Part shown: positions 34,947-43,902 of the stretch, one piece after another
How positions within the stretch are numbered: the stretch's first letter is position 1
Layout of the letters: every line of letters begins with the position of its first letter
Origin: Dyadobacter crusticola DSM 16708
GTDB taxonomy: Bacteria > Bacteroidota > Bacteroidia > Cytophagales > Spirosomataceae
Assembly: GCF_000701505.1 (NCBI RefSeq)
Contig: NZ_KL370786.1
Location: 512,468 to 576,467 of the forward strand
Direction of reading: 5' to 3'
Length of the DNA: 64,000 nt
The notes under the pieces: generated by a model
The model's database searches: none
What the model was told of the DNA's origin: nothing
What the model saw: the letters and a program-made list of their open reading frames with translations, nothing else
Position numbers and translations under genes: made by a program

Positions 34947-34958
34947 TTAACGCACTAA
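34947..34958. promoter_or_regulatory. Probable GntR operator upstream of MFS gene
   Basis: Identical 12-bp dyad TTAACGCACTAA as at 33635-33646. It sits 5 bp upstream of the start codon and 12 bp downstream of a -7 element, so a bound repressor would cover the transcription start. Confidence 0.65.
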
Positions 34959-34970
34959 CTAGAATCGAGT

Positions 34971-35002
34971 CAAAAATAAATTCAAAAAATGCAATAAGCA
35001 AA
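34971..35002 (-). promoter_or_regulatory. Bacteroidota-type promoter of the MFS gene
   Basis: On the minus strand TTTG (34999-35002) is followed after 20 nt by TATTTTTG (34971-34978), a full match to the -33 TTTG / -7 TAnnTTTG consensus of this phylum. The operator follows immediately downstream. Confidence 0.7.
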
Positions 35003-35204
35003 CGTTTATAAATTTATTTTGATTTTAGTTCCTGGCGGTCGCTGATGCGGTACTTGTCACTGGATTCCTGACACAAATTGGCAGCGACGGGTAACAGGCA
35101 GCCGGGATTGATGTAAACCAAGGGCTGGTAACAATCATTCTTTTCGGGTAGCTTAATTAAGTCTCTCACTTTTCTGAAAGATTTACATCCTTTCTTACAA
35201 TCAA

Positions 35205-36623
35205 ATGATACGGCAGCTACTACTTGGAATCGTAATGCTTGTTCTAGTTTCCAGCAGTTTACGTGCTCAGGACAAGGCCGCTCGGTTGTCGGCTTTGTTT
35301 GATACGCTCAAAAGTTTCAATGGATCTGTTTTGATTGCTCAGGATGACAAGGTGATTTTCCAACAAGCCTATGGAATTGCTGATCATGTCGCAAAACGCA
35401 AACTCACGACCGAGTCTGTGTTTGAGCTTGCTTCCGTTTCAAAAGGTTTCACAGCTATGGGAATTATGCAGCTGAAAGAGAAGAAGCTGCTTTCCTATGA
35501 CGATTCTTTGCGCAAGTTCTTTCCTGAACTACCCTATGCCGGCGTCTCGATCCAAAATCTTCTGACGCATACATCAGGCATTCCCGACTTTCTGGGTTGG
35601 ACAGAGGAGGATATCAATGTGAATGCGCGCAATAGCAATGCGCAGATAATTAAAATTTTGCCCGCGAAGTATACGGGTACTGTTTTTCCGCCTGGTTCCA
35701 AATTCTTGTATTCAAACACGAACTATGTACTTCTGGCGAGTATCATAGAGCAGGTGAGCGGTTTGTCTTTCCCGGAATACATGCGCAAAAACATCTTTCT
35801 GCCTTGTGGAATGGCAAATACAGCTGTCTCCCAAAGGCTTTTGAATACGCCGCCCGAAGACTATGCGTTCGATTATGCCTGGGATGGAGGCGAAGGCCGC
35901 TTTTTGCGTGCCGATAGTCTCAAACGGTATATGTACTACATGTCCGGCGTAACAGGGGCTTATGGAATTATGAGTAACGCAGGAGATCTCAACAAGTGGG
36001 TTCAGGCAATAAATACCGATTTGCTGGTGAGTGAAGCGACGCGAAAAGAAGCATTTTCACCCATTAAATTCAACCATTCAAATGAGAACATTACGTCTGA
36101 CGACGGTCTGATTTCCGTTTTTGGCTGGCGGCTCTTGCCAGGACTTTCAGGAGATCGGGACATGTTTACTGCCGGTAGCTACGGCGGATACCGGTCGCTT
36201 ATTGTTAACACACATTCCAAAAGTCAAAAAGTAATCCTCTTATCGAACTTTGGTGATAATAATGATCTGCTATCGGTAATGCAGAACATCGACGAGATTT
36301 TGGAGGGTCTTCCTCTCTCTCGATCTAACTTCAAGGAGTTGAGAAAAGGCGTTAAGCTTCCGTTGCAACAACTCCGGGCGCTTCAAGGCATTTACCTGAC
36401 AAAAGAAGGGTCTTTTCCACAAATGAAAATTACTTGCATCGGGAACAGATTATATGCGAAGCTCGGCGATTCAATGGAACAGAATGCTTTCGCGGAGTCT
36501 GAGAATGCGTTTTTTGTGACTGGTATAGACGGAAGCTTACTATTCAATAAAGATGCGTTTGGAAAGGTAATTTCTCTGAGTGTCAACAATTCAGGCACAA
36601 GCCATACATTCTATTTAAAATAA
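35205..36623 (+). CDS. Serine hydrolase of the beta-lactamase/PBP (class C) family, secreted
   Basis: The 472-residue product has a signal peptide (cleaved near SLRAQ), the S-x-x-K nucleophile motif in LASVSKGFTAMG, a Y-x-N motif in YSNTNYVLLASII and the conserved block HTSGIPDF. These define the beta-lactamase-like serine hydrolase family (esterases, D-Ala peptidases). A C-terminal extension (about 380-472) is beta-rich, of the DUF3471 type. The gene is divergent from the MFS transporter and has no evident operon partner; its substrate is unknown. Confidence 0.9.
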   Translation: MIRQLLLGIVMLVLVSSSLRAQDKAARLSALFDTLKSFNGSVLIAQDDKVIFQQAYGIADHVAKRKLTTESVFELASVSKGFTAMGIMQLKEKKLLSYDDSLRKFFPELPYAGVSIQNLLTHTSGIPDFLGWTEEDINVNARNSNAQIIKILPAKYTGTVFPPGSKFLYSNTNYVLLASIIEQVSGLSFPEYMRKNIFLPCGMANTAVSQRLLNTPPEDYAFDYAWDGGEGRFLRADSLKRYMYYMSGVTGAYGIMSNAGDLNKWVQAINTDLLVSEATRKEAFSPIKFNHSNENITSDDGLISVFGWRLLPGLSGDRDMFTAGSYGGYRSLIVNTHSKSQKVILLSNFGDNNDLLSVMQNIDEILEGLPLSRSNFKELRKGVKLPLQQLRALQGIYLTKEGSFPQMKITCIGNRLYAKLGDSMEQNAFAESENAFFVTGIDGSLLFNKDAFGKVISLSVNNSGTSHTFYLK

Positions 36624-36717
36624 AAAGAACTTAAAACACAAACACCAAAATCCTGACAGGACTACATCCTCTCGGGAAGAACGTCTGTGACTTGCACCAC
36701 GTCCGCTTCAAAAAATC

Positions 36718-36748
36718 AAAGCCTGCAAATGGTTAATCTGCAGGCTTT
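36718..36748 (-). terminator. Terminator of the tRNA-Arg gene
   Basis: A perfect 10-bp inverted repeat AAAGCCTGCA / TGCAGGCTTT with an 11-nt loop is followed on the minus strand by TTTGATTTTTT, making a Rho-independent terminator for the tRNA. Confidence 0.75.
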
Positions 36749-36772
36749 AGTCAATTTTGATATGTCAAATAG

Positions 36773-36844
36773 TGCACCCGAAGGGATTCGAACCCCTATC
36801 GATGGTACCGGAAACCACAATTCTATCCATTGAACTACGGGTGC
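36773..36844 (-). tRNA. tRNA-Arg (anticodon CCG)
   Basis: A 72-nt minus-strand cloverleaf: acceptor stem GCACCCG/CGGGTGC with discriminator A, a D-arm GTTC...GAAT, anticodon stem GTGGT/ACCAT around the loop TTCCGGT (anticodon CCG, reading CGG arginine codons), and T-arm GGGGTTCGAATCCC. The 3' CCA is not encoded. A -7-type element and a terminator flank it. Confidence 0.95.
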
Positions 36845-36863
36845 TTCTCTCGGTAATGGGGTG

Positions 36864-36871
36864 CAAATATA
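36864..36871 (-). promoter_or_regulatory. -7 element of tRNA-Arg promoter
   Basis: TATATTTG on the minus strand matches TAnnTTTG and lies 20 nt before the tRNA 5' end. No clear TTTG -33 element is seen. Confidence 0.5.
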
Positions 36872-36929
36872 GCCCCTATTTTGATTTTCGGCCATTTTGA
36901 TGAAAAATTTTTCTGGCCGATGTGCTTTG

Positions 36930-37601
36930 TTACAGCTTTTTCAGCAACTCCCAGTCGCCTACATCCTTCAAATACAGGTAGTCCAGCAGTACTCCGTTCG
37001 AATTATTGATCAGCTTGTGGCCCTCCTCAAAGGGTACTACATACGTGTTGATAAACTCGTGATCGGAAACAACGCCCTGCACTTTGTTATGATAACTGTG
37101 GATTTCCTCTGTACTCAATTCGAGCTCGCAGTAGAACATGTACATCGCTTCGTCACTCGTGCCAGTAGAAGGATAAAACGGCTCTTTATTGACGCTTATC
37201 AGCTGCGAAACCTCAACCGGAATGCCGGTTTCTTCAAAAACTTCGCGGGCTGCAACCGCCGCTGCGTCACTTTCGCTATCCAGCATCCCGGCCGGGTGCT
37301 CGTAGGTGAGCGATCCGTCGCAAATGCGGCGCTGCTGTACAAGCAGGAGGTATTTTTCCTTCGTCTGAGCATCTATGAAACAAACCAGCACGCTCACTAC
37401 TTCGCCTTTCAAGAAACAGATAGGCGGGATTTTGTGGCCTTCCGGCGTAGTCGCGTCTGTGTAGAGCAACGAAAAAAGTACTTCTCCGTGACCGTTCCGG
37501 CGGCTGTAAAGCTCGTCTACCCGATGAATAGCAAGCCCGTTTCCTTCGAGCTTATTCTTCCAGAGGTTATACTTATGCGAATCAACCAGCTTTTCAGGCA
37601 T
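36930..37601 (-). CDS. Nudix hydrolase
   Basis: The 223-residue product carries a Nudix box around GMLDSESDAAAVAAREVFEE (then TGI). The REVFEETG core with the catalytic glutamates is intact, but the first conserved glutamate of the G-x5-E pattern is replaced by serine with a glutamate one residue earlier. The layout (long N-terminal ~60 residues before the Nudix fold) resembles nucleotide-sugar or ADP-ribose pyrophosphatases. The gene begins 10 bp after the outer-membrane protein gene on the same strand, so they may be cotranscribed. Confidence 0.88.
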   Translation of the reverse strand: MPEKLVDSHKYNLWKNKLEGNGLAIHRVDELYSRRNGHGEVLFSLLYTDATTPEGHKIPPICFLKGEVVSVLVCFIDAQTKEKYLLLVQQRRICDGSLTYEHPAGMLDSESDAAAVAAREVFEETGIPVEVSQLISVNKEPFYPSTGTSDEAMYMFYCELELSTEEIHSYHNKVQGVVSDHEFINTYVVPFEEGHKLINNSNGVLLDYLYLKDVGDWELLKKL

Positions 37602-37610
37602 CTCGAAATA

Positions 37611-38294
37611 TCAGTTGTATAATGGAAACGATATGGCGGCATAAGGTACGCCGTATGTGGCCGAAAAGCGGCGCTGGCCATTGTCTAGCTTCACAGGCGT
37701 GCTGTAAGTGATCCGGCCGTGTACATAGGCCAGCTTCAAGCCAATGCGATCTGTGATCCAGTAGCGAAGGAACACCTCCGACTGGCCATTCTGCTTGTCC
37801 AATACCAGCGGAAGCGCATTCAGTGTAGCCGGGTTGCTGCCGACGTAAGCATTGTAGTATTCCGCGCCTTCTCCTTCGTAAAAAGTCGATTTTGAATACA
37901 GACCGCTGCGTTTCGTGCCAAATGCAATGCCGAAAAGATCCGTGTTCGCGCCGATGTCAAACTTCCATACCCGCACATTTGCCCCAAACACAAAGCTTGC
38001 TCCATTGGCGCTCAGCCTGCCAAACTTCAAAGTATCGTCTGAGAATGCATTGCTTTGCGGTACCAGGTTTGTTCTGCCCGCATAATAACCCCAGGCGCGC
38101 ACGCCCCAGCCAATGCGGAACCATGAAAAATGATTCAGGCTAAGCTCCTGATGGTACAATGCAGAAGGTACCCACTGGTCGTCCTGATAGCCCAGCCCGA
38201 GATCAATGCCGGACGTGACGCGGGATAAGCTTTGACTGTAACCTGAAACTGAACCCAAAAACAAAAAAAGTACTATTATCCTTAAACGCTTCAT
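37611..38294 (-). CDS. Outer-membrane beta-barrel protein, hypothetical
   Basis: The frame is open far upstream, but a normal signal peptide (MKRLRIIVLFLFLGSVSGYSQ) begins at the ATG at 38294 (an ATG at 38309 would add five residues), so I use that start; the longer reading crosses the branching-enzyme terminator. The ~227-residue mature protein consists of alternating polar and aromatic strands (SGIDLGLGYQDDQW, FGANVRVWKFDIGANTDLFG) ending in a C-terminal aromatic strand (AAISFPLYN), typical of small outer-membrane barrels. No specific family is recognised. Confidence 0.8.
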   Translation of the reverse strand: MKRLRIIVLFLFLGSVSGYSQSLSRVTSGIDLGLGYQDDQWVPSALYHQELSLNHFSWFRIGWGVRAWGYYAGRTNLVPQSNAFSDDTLKFGRLSANGASFVFGANVRVWKFDIGANTDLFGIAFGTKRSGLYSKSTFYEGEGAEYYNAYVGSNPATLNALPLVLDKQNGQSEVFLRYWITDRIGLKLAYVHGRITYSTPVKLDNGQRRFSATYGVPYAAISFPLYN

Positions 38295-38332
38295 CTGATT
38301 CTTGGTCATGTGATGGGCAAAGGTAAAAAAAT

Positions 38333-38372
38333 GTGCAAAAAAAGTAAGGCAGAGTTTCAAAGCTCTGCCTAA
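38333..38372 (-). terminator. Rho-independent terminator after glgB
   Basis: The stem AGGCAGAG / CTCTGCCT (38347-38354 with 38363-38370) with an 8-nt loop is followed on the minus strand by ACTTTTTTTGC, 27 bp past the glgB stop. Confidence 0.8.
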
Positions 38373-38398
38373 GATTAGAATAAAGTAATTTACCGGCC

Positions 38399-40408
38399 TC
38401 AAAGAAGCTTTTTGGCGCCTTTTTTCTTCAAAACGACTGCGCCCATTGGCGGCAGGTCTAATAGCAGCGAGTTGGCTCTTCCGTGCCACCTGTGCGCTTC
38501 CGAGCTCACAGGATCATAGTTGATAATACCGCTGCCGCCGAAAGTCTCCGAATCCGAATTGAATATCTCCTGCCAGCTGCCTTCCGAAAGTACGCCCACG
38601 CGATAACCTTTTCTCGGCAGGGGTGTCAGGTTCAATGCGATAATGAGACTTTGCGAGGGATCAAGGCCCTTCCTTGCATAAACCAGCACCGAATTCTCCC
38701 GGTCCTGGGTATCGATCCATTCAAAACCTTCACTTGAAAAAGAATGGTCGAACAATGCGTGCTCGTCTTTGTAAAGCTGGTTTAAGGCTTTGACACAATC
38801 TTTCAAACCCATGTTAGGCGCTTGTTCCAGCAGGTGCCAGTCCAGACTTCTTTCAAAATTCCATTCAGAAGCCTGCCCGAACTCTCCGCCCATGAAAAGC
38901 AGCTTGGTACCGGGGTGGGTAAACATATAAGTGAACATCAGCCGCAGGTTCGCGAACTTCTGCCACTCGTCGCCCGGCATTTTGTTGATCAGCGATTTCT
39001 TCCCGTAAACCACCTCGTCGTGCGAGAATGGCAGCATGAAGTTTTCAGAAAACGAGTAAACGAGACTGAATGTGAGCTGATCCTGGTGCCAGCGGCGGAA
39101 TGCAGGATCAAGCTGGAAGTATTTCAATGTGTCATTCATCCAGCCCATCATCCATTTCATACCAAAGCCCAATCCACCAACAAAAACAGGTCGTGAAACA
39201 CCCGGGAATGCAGTAGATTCTTCGGCGATCGTCTGAATATCAGGGAACTCGGTGTAGGCGGCTACATTCATTTCGCGCAGCAGCGAAATGGCTTCGAGGT
39301 TCTCTCTTCCACCAAATTCATTGGGGATCCACTCGCCGTGCTTTCTCGAATAATCCAGGTAAAGCATGGAAGCTACTGCATCCACGCGAAGTCCGTCGGT
39401 ATGGTACCTGTCGAGCCAGAAAATAGCATTACTGATCAGGAATGAGCGGACTTCATTTCTGCCATAATTAAAAATGTAGCTTTTCCAGTCCGGGTGATAG
39501 CCTTTTCTAGGATCCTCATGTTCGTAAAGCGCAGTACCGTCAAAGCGGTAAAGTCCGTGCAAATCGCCCGGGAAATGGGAGGGTACCCAGTCTACATACA
39601 CGCCGATTCCCGCCTGGTGAAGCTGGTCTATCAGGTACATCAATTCCTGCGGGGTACCGTGGCGCGCAGTACAGGAGAAATACCCCGTAATCTGGTATCC
39701 CCACGAAGGCGGGTAGGGGTGCTCCATTACGGGCATGAGCTCCACGTGCGTGAAACCCATTTCCTTCACATAAGGCACCAGGCTTGCTGCTATTTCTTTG
39801 TAGGTCAAAAAGCGAAGCGGGTCCGAGGGATCGCGCTGCCAGGAGCCGAGGTGAACTTCATATACCGATATCGGTGCATTCAGCTTGTTTTTTTCCTTCC
39901 GCACTTTCATCCAGTCCGAGTCGCCCCATTCATACCAGGTATCCCAGACGATTGAGGCGGTTTTCGGAGCCACTTCGCACCAGAGCGCGAAAGGATCCGA
40001 TTTTTCGAGATGCTCGCCGGTTTGTGAAACGATATAGTATTTGTACACTTCCCCGACGCCTACATTCGGTATCCAGCCCTCCCAGATACCCGAGCTGTCC
40101 CACCTTGGCGCGAGCGAATGCCCGCTTTTGTTCCAGCCGTTGAAGTTCCCGATCACGGAAATGTAAGTTGCATTCGGCGCCCATACCGCAAAGTATGTGC
40201 CGACTACACCTTTGTGTTCCATCACGTGCGAGCCGAGCTTTTCGTAAAGCTTGAAGTGTTTTCCCTGACGAAAAAGATGAATATCAAAATCTGTAAAACG
40301 GCTAACTGTTTCGACCGCATTCAGTTCCTGACCTTCGGTTTTCAATGTTCCGTTTTCCGGAAGGTCGCTTGCTGACTTTGTTTTTTTATTATCCGCTGAC
40401 TTAGCCAT
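38399..40408 (-). CDS. glgB: 1,4-alpha-glucan branching enzyme
   Basis: The 669-residue GH13 enzyme has an N-terminal CBM48-type domain (GVVGTYFAVWAPNATYISVIG, about 65-160), the (beta/alpha)8 barrel with the four GH13 regions (YVDWVPSHF; GLRVDAVASML with the nucleophile Asp; TIAEEST with the acid/base Glu; PFSHDEVVYG) and a C-terminal beta domain. It introduces alpha-1,6 branches into glycogen. The N-terminal ~30 residues are a charged, lysine-rich tail. No other glycogen genes are adjacent. Confidence 0.97.
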   Translation of the reverse strand: MAKSADNKKTKSASDLPENGTLKTEGQELNAVETVSRFTDFDIHLFRQGKHFKLYEKLGSHVMEHKGVVGTYFAVWAPNATYISVIGNFNGWNKSGHSLAPRWDSSGIWEGWIPNVGVGEVYKYYIVSQTGEHLEKSDPFALWCEVAPKTASIVWDTWYEWGDSDWMKVRKEKNKLNAPISVYEVHLGSWQRDPSDPLRFLTYKEIAASLVPYVKEMGFTHVELMPVMEHPYPPSWGYQITGYFSCTARHGTPQELMYLIDQLHQAGIGVYVDWVPSHFPGDLHGLYRFDGTALYEHEDPRKGYHPDWKSYIFNYGRNEVRSFLISNAIFWLDRYHTDGLRVDAVASMLYLDYSRKHGEWIPNEFGGRENLEAISLLREMNVAAYTEFPDIQTIAEESTAFPGVSRPVFVGGLGFGMKWMMGWMNDTLKYFQLDPAFRRWHQDQLTFSLVYSFSENFMLPFSHDEVVYGKKSLINKMPGDEWQKFANLRLMFTYMFTHPGTKLLFMGGEFGQASEWNFERSLDWHLLEQAPNMGLKDCVKALNQLYKDEHALFDHSFSSEGFEWIDTQDRENSVLVYARKGLDPSQSLIIALNLTPLPRKGYRVGVLSEGSWQEIFNSDSETFGGSGIINYDPVSSEAHRWHGRANSLLLDLPPMGAVVLKKKGAKKLL

Positions 40409-40534
40409 TTGTTTGAACGCAATTTGTGATAATCATTAAGAGAGTGTAAGATTTGCAATTTTATTAAACTATTTCTCTAAATGTATATATTTTTTTACTC
40501 CATTTCCTTTGAAAACTGCGCAAAAAGCAGGTTA

Positions 40535-41743
40535 TCAGATGTTCCCCGCCGCTTTCTCCACCTGGTCCAGAACACGCATGATATTGCCTCCCCAGATCTT
40601 CTCGATATCCTTCGCTGAGTAGCCTCTTTTTACCAGCTCCTCCGTAATCGCCCCGATCTGGCTCACATCTTTCAGGCCGATCACCTCACCGCCGCCATCC
40701 AGGTCCATTCCGATTCCCACGTGGTCTATGCTGGTGAGTTTGATCACGTGCTCAATGTGGTTGACTGCATCCTGCACGGTCGGCATATCGCCTTTGTACT
40801 TTTCATTAATAGCCTTCATCTCGTCCCGCAACGCTTTTTTATCTGCATCTGAAAGGTCCGTCTGGCGGATTTTCAACCGCAGCGCTTTGAGTGACATTTC
40901 GTGTGGCTGCGAAGGTTTTTTTACAAAGCCGGGCACAAAGTTGATCTGGATTACCCCGCCATTCTTGGCCAGCGTTCTGATCATATCATCTGTCATATTA
41001 CGGGGCACATCGCACAATGCCCGGCAGCTCGAATGCGAGGCGATTACCGGCGCTTTGGTCAGTCTGATCACGTCGTAAAATGTAGAATCGGATACGTGAG
41101 AAATGTCCACCATCATACCAAGCCGGTTCATTTCCTTTACTACTTCCTCCCCGAACTTGCTTAGTCCATTGTGCTCAGGACCGTCGCCGTCGGTAGACGA
41201 ATCGCAGATATCGTTGTTCAGCGAATGCGAAAGCGTGATATACCTCAGTCCAAGATCATAGAACTGCTTCACATTCGTGATATCTTTCCCGACCGGCCAG
41301 CCATTTTCCATACCAATGAACATTGCGCGTTTTCCTTCTTTTTGGAGGCGGTAAGCATCTTTGGAGGTAGTTGCAATGGCGGCGATATCCGGGTGAAGCC
41401 GGGCAGTTTCGTGTATTTTGTCAAAAATGGCGAGCGCCTTCTTTTTTGCTTCTGCATTCGCTTCGTCGGTGCGCTTTCCCTGCCCGAGGTAAACGGCAAA
41501 GAACATCCCGTCCATTCCGCCTTTAATCATTCTCGGGAAGTCGATTTGCGAGCGGTCTTTTTCATAATCATGCTCCACAGCGATGTCGAAGCCTTCCTTC
41601 ATCATGTTAATGGGCACATCAGCGTGCGTGTCGATTGTCAGCGCTTTTGCGTGGATCTTGGCGGCTTTGGGCGACATCGGAACAGGGGTTGTCTGTGCAA
41701 ATGACAACGCGGGCAATAGTAACAGGAGTAGTGTCTTTTTCAT
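40535..41743 (-). CDS. Membrane dipeptidase (peptidase family M19), secreted
   Basis: The 402-residue product has a signal peptide (ends near LSFAQ) and the M19 zinc-site motifs: IDTHADVP (His/Asp), the bridging glutamate in FIGMENGWP, SHSLNNDICD, DISHVSDSTF and ASHSSCRALC. Renal-dipeptidase-type enzymes hydrolyse dipeptides, including those with a D-amino acid at the C-terminus, in the periplasm. It is full length and stands alone. Confidence 0.95.
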   Translation of the reverse strand: MKKTLLLLLLPALSFAQTTPVPMSPKAAKIHAKALTIDTHADVPINMMKEGFDIAVEHDYEKDRSQIDFPRMIKGGMDGMFFAVYLGQGKRTDEANAEAKKKALAIFDKIHETARLHPDIAAIATTSKDAYRLQKEGKRAMFIGMENGWPVGKDITNVKQFYDLGLRYITLSHSLNNDICDSSTDGDGPEHNGLSKFGEEVVKEMNRLGMMVDISHVSDSTFYDVIRLTKAPVIASHSSCRALCDVPRNMTDDMIRTLAKNGGVIQINFVPGFVKKPSQPHEMSLKALRLKIRQTDLSDADKKALRDEMKAINEKYKGDMPTVQDAVNHIEHVIKLTSIDHVGIGMDLDGGGEVIGLKDVSQIGAITEELVKRGYSAKDIEKIWGGNIMRVLDQVEKAAGNI

Positions 41744-41966
41744 TGAACGGGTTGGTAATTGGTGAATGGTCAGGAAAGCGCAATGTTTTTAAGTTGCCGC
41801 TTTTTTTCTGTAATGTCAACTGCGTCAGTGCGATCCTTTATTTACTTCAATTTAAACCCGAATCATGCCTATTCTGAATGCGTATTTGCGCTTTAAGCCA
41901 ATCGGGCAAGTAAAGCAGGGCTGCTGCGGTGTTTAGTTTATATCCATTCTCAACTCAAATACATCT

Positions 41967-42782
41967 GTGAGCCCTTTTTCCAAGTCCCGCCTTTTATCAT
42001 TCGCATTACTGCTGCTTATTTTCGCCGGCTGCCAGATGTCGAAGAATTCCCGCTCCCACGGATTGCAGCATCTTCAGAATGAAGATCTCATGTACCAGTA
42101 TTCCATTATTGATGCATTAATGGCGGGCGTTTTCGATGGAGATCTGAATATTGCCGGTTTGAAAACGCGCGGCGACTTCGGTGTGGGTACTTTTAATAAG
42201 GTCGACGGCGAACTGATCATGGACAAAGGCCGGGTATATAAGGTATCGTACGACGGCTCGGTAAGCGAGGTGCGCGACTCCGACAGTACCTCCGCCGCAT
42301 TTGTCAAATACTTCAAAGCTGATACTGTGATTACGCTCACAGGGGAAAACCTGAGCTATGAAAACGTGCAGGAACATCTGCTGAGAATCCTCAACCCCAA
42401 CGGGATATACGCACTTCGGATTACCGGCAACTTCTCCGCAATGACCACCCGCGCAGCCCGCTCCGCGACGCCTCCGTACCCGACACTGACCCAGCATTTG
42501 AAAACGAACCAGGCACTTTTTGAAATCCAAAATACGCAGGGTACCTGCAATGGATTTCTGCTGCCTCCTTACCTCGCCAGGACTAATGTGCCGGGCTTCC
42601 ACCTGCATTACCTATCGGCGGATCTCAAAGCTGGCGGACATATATTCAAGTTCACGACCAACTCCGTTCGCATTGAAGTGGATATTGCAAAAGGCTTTGT
42701 AATAGAAAACAATACGAACCCCGAATTCCGCACGGTAAACCTTAAACCGGATCGCGGCGAAGAGTTGAAGAAAATTGAATAG
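41967..42782 (+). CDS. budA: Acetolactate decarboxylase with lipoprotein signal
   Basis: The gene starts with GTG. The 271-residue product has a lipobox (LLIFAGC, about Cys22) in front of an alpha-acetolactate decarboxylase domain: the pocket block LMYQYSIIDALMAGVFDGD, EVRDSDSTSAAFVKYF and the zinc-site motif FHLHYLSADLKAGGH with three histidines, as in BudA. The enzyme turns acetolactate into acetoin; family members are cytoplasmic or secreted, and the lipidated form here implies action in the periplasm or at the cell surface. A hydrolase gene follows after 40 bp. Confidence 0.9.
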   Translation: MSPFSKSRLLSFALLLLIFAGCQMSKNSRSHGLQHLQNEDLMYQYSIIDALMAGVFDGDLNIAGLKTRGDFGVGTFNKVDGELIMDKGRVYKVSYDGSVSEVRDSDSTSAAFVKYFKADTVITLTGENLSYENVQEHLLRILNPNGIYALRITGNFSAMTTRAARSATPPYPTLTQHLKTNQALFEIQNTQGTCNGFLLPPYLARTNVPGFHLHYLSADLKAGGHIFKFTTNSVRIEVDIAKGFVIENNTNPEFRTVNLKPDRGEELKKIE

Positions 42783-42822
42783 TTGAAGCTATATTTATGC
42801 CTCATTTTTCAATTTACAGCCA

Positions 42823-43833
42823 GTGAAAAAACTTGCGGGATACCTGCTTTTAGTCGGACTGAGCGCCTGCTCTGCGTTCGGGCAGGTTACTTATTTCGGA
42901 GATATACTCGGGAAAGAATTCAAACAGGCGACCATCGTACAACCTTCCGACTATGAAGGCAGTGTAACCTGCACGATCATCCGGAAAACGGCGACTCCGA
43001 AAAGCAGCAAGGCAGTTCTGTATGTGCACGGGTTCAACGATTACTTTTTTCAGGAAGAAATGGCGGAGCGCTTTCTCAAAGAAGGATACAATTTCTATGC
43101 AGTCGACCTGCGGAAATACGGCCGCTCCTGGCTGGCGCACCAGAAATTCAACAATGTAAGAGAGCTCTCCGAGTACTTCCCCGACATTGATACCACCCTG
43201 CATATCATCCACAATGAGGGAAATGAAAAGGTACTGCTAATGGGGCACTCGCTAGGCGGGTTAATTGTGTCTGTGTATGCAGACGCGCGAAACGGACGCG
43301 AGCAGTTTGACGCACTTCTGCTAAACAGCCCGCTCTTTGCATTGAACATCAAATCAGGACTGAAAAAAACGGCACTTCCATTGATGATCAGACGCGCCGA
43401 AAAACATCCGGAAACGCTCATTGATCTCGGAATTAACCCGCTTTACGGAGAAAGCCTGCACAGGGATTATCACGGTGAATGGGCGTACAGCCTGGGTTTC
43501 AAGCCGCTCATTGCGCCGCCGGTCAACTTTGGCTGGATCCGGGCGGTACATCTGGGGCAGGAAAAGCTCTTGCAAGGCTTGCAGATCGACAAACCGGTAC
43601 TTGTACTGCACGCCGCCAAATCCATGGACGAAAAGAAGTGGAGCGATGTATTTTTCAATGGCGACGCCGTGCTGGACGTGACTGAGGTCGCCCGGCGCGC
43701 ACAAAATATCGTCGGACAGTACAGCATTCAGGCGGTACCCGGCGGCATGCACGATCTCGTCCTTTCCCGAAAACCCGTGAGAGAAGAGGTATATTCGACG
43801 ATTTTCAACTGGGCCAAAAGAGTCGTAAAATAA
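42823..43833 (+). CDS. Alpha/beta hydrolase (serine aminopeptidase-like), secreted
   Basis: The gene starts with GTG. The 336-residue product has a signal peptide (ends near SAFGQ), the oxyanion strand VLYVHGFNDYF, the nucleophile elbow MGHSLGG and a late catalytic His in VPGGMHDLVLS. These are the features of the monoacylglycerol-lipase/Hydrolase_4 group, which cleaves lipid esters. It follows the acetolactate decarboxylase by 40 bp on the same strand and may share its transcript. Confidence 0.9.
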   Translation: MKKLAGYLLLVGLSACSAFGQVTYFGDILGKEFKQATIVQPSDYEGSVTCTIIRKTATPKSSKAVLYVHGFNDYFFQEEMAERFLKEGYNFYAVDLRKYGRSWLAHQKFNNVRELSEYFPDIDTTLHIIHNEGNEKVLLMGHSLGGLIVSVYADARNGREQFDALLLNSPLFALNIKSGLKKTALPLMIRRAEKHPETLIDLGINPLYGESLHRDYHGEWAYSLGFKPLIAPPVNFGWIRAVHLGQEKLLQGLQIDKPVLVLHAAKSMDEKKWSDVFFNGDAVLDVTEVARRAQNIVGQYSIQAVPGGMHDLVLSRKPVREEVYSTIFNWAKRVVK

Positions 43834-43849
43834 GCAGGCTCAAACCAAG

Positions 43850-43884
43850 AAAGCCGGAAGTACCCAGGTACCTCCGGCTTTCTT
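43850..43884. terminator. Bidirectional terminator between convergent genes
   Basis: A long hairpin with arms AAAGCCGGA (43850-43858) and TCCGGCTTT (43873-43881), extended inside by GTACC/GGTAC with a 2-nt loop, separates the hydrolase and the sugar isomerase-like gene. Confidence 0.8.
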
Positions 43885-43902
43885 TGGTTATAACAAAATG
43901 TA

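Noticed and set aside
36773-36844. tRNA-Arg as an integration site of a genomic island
   Set aside because: No integrase and no direct repeat of the tRNA 3' end were found in the window.
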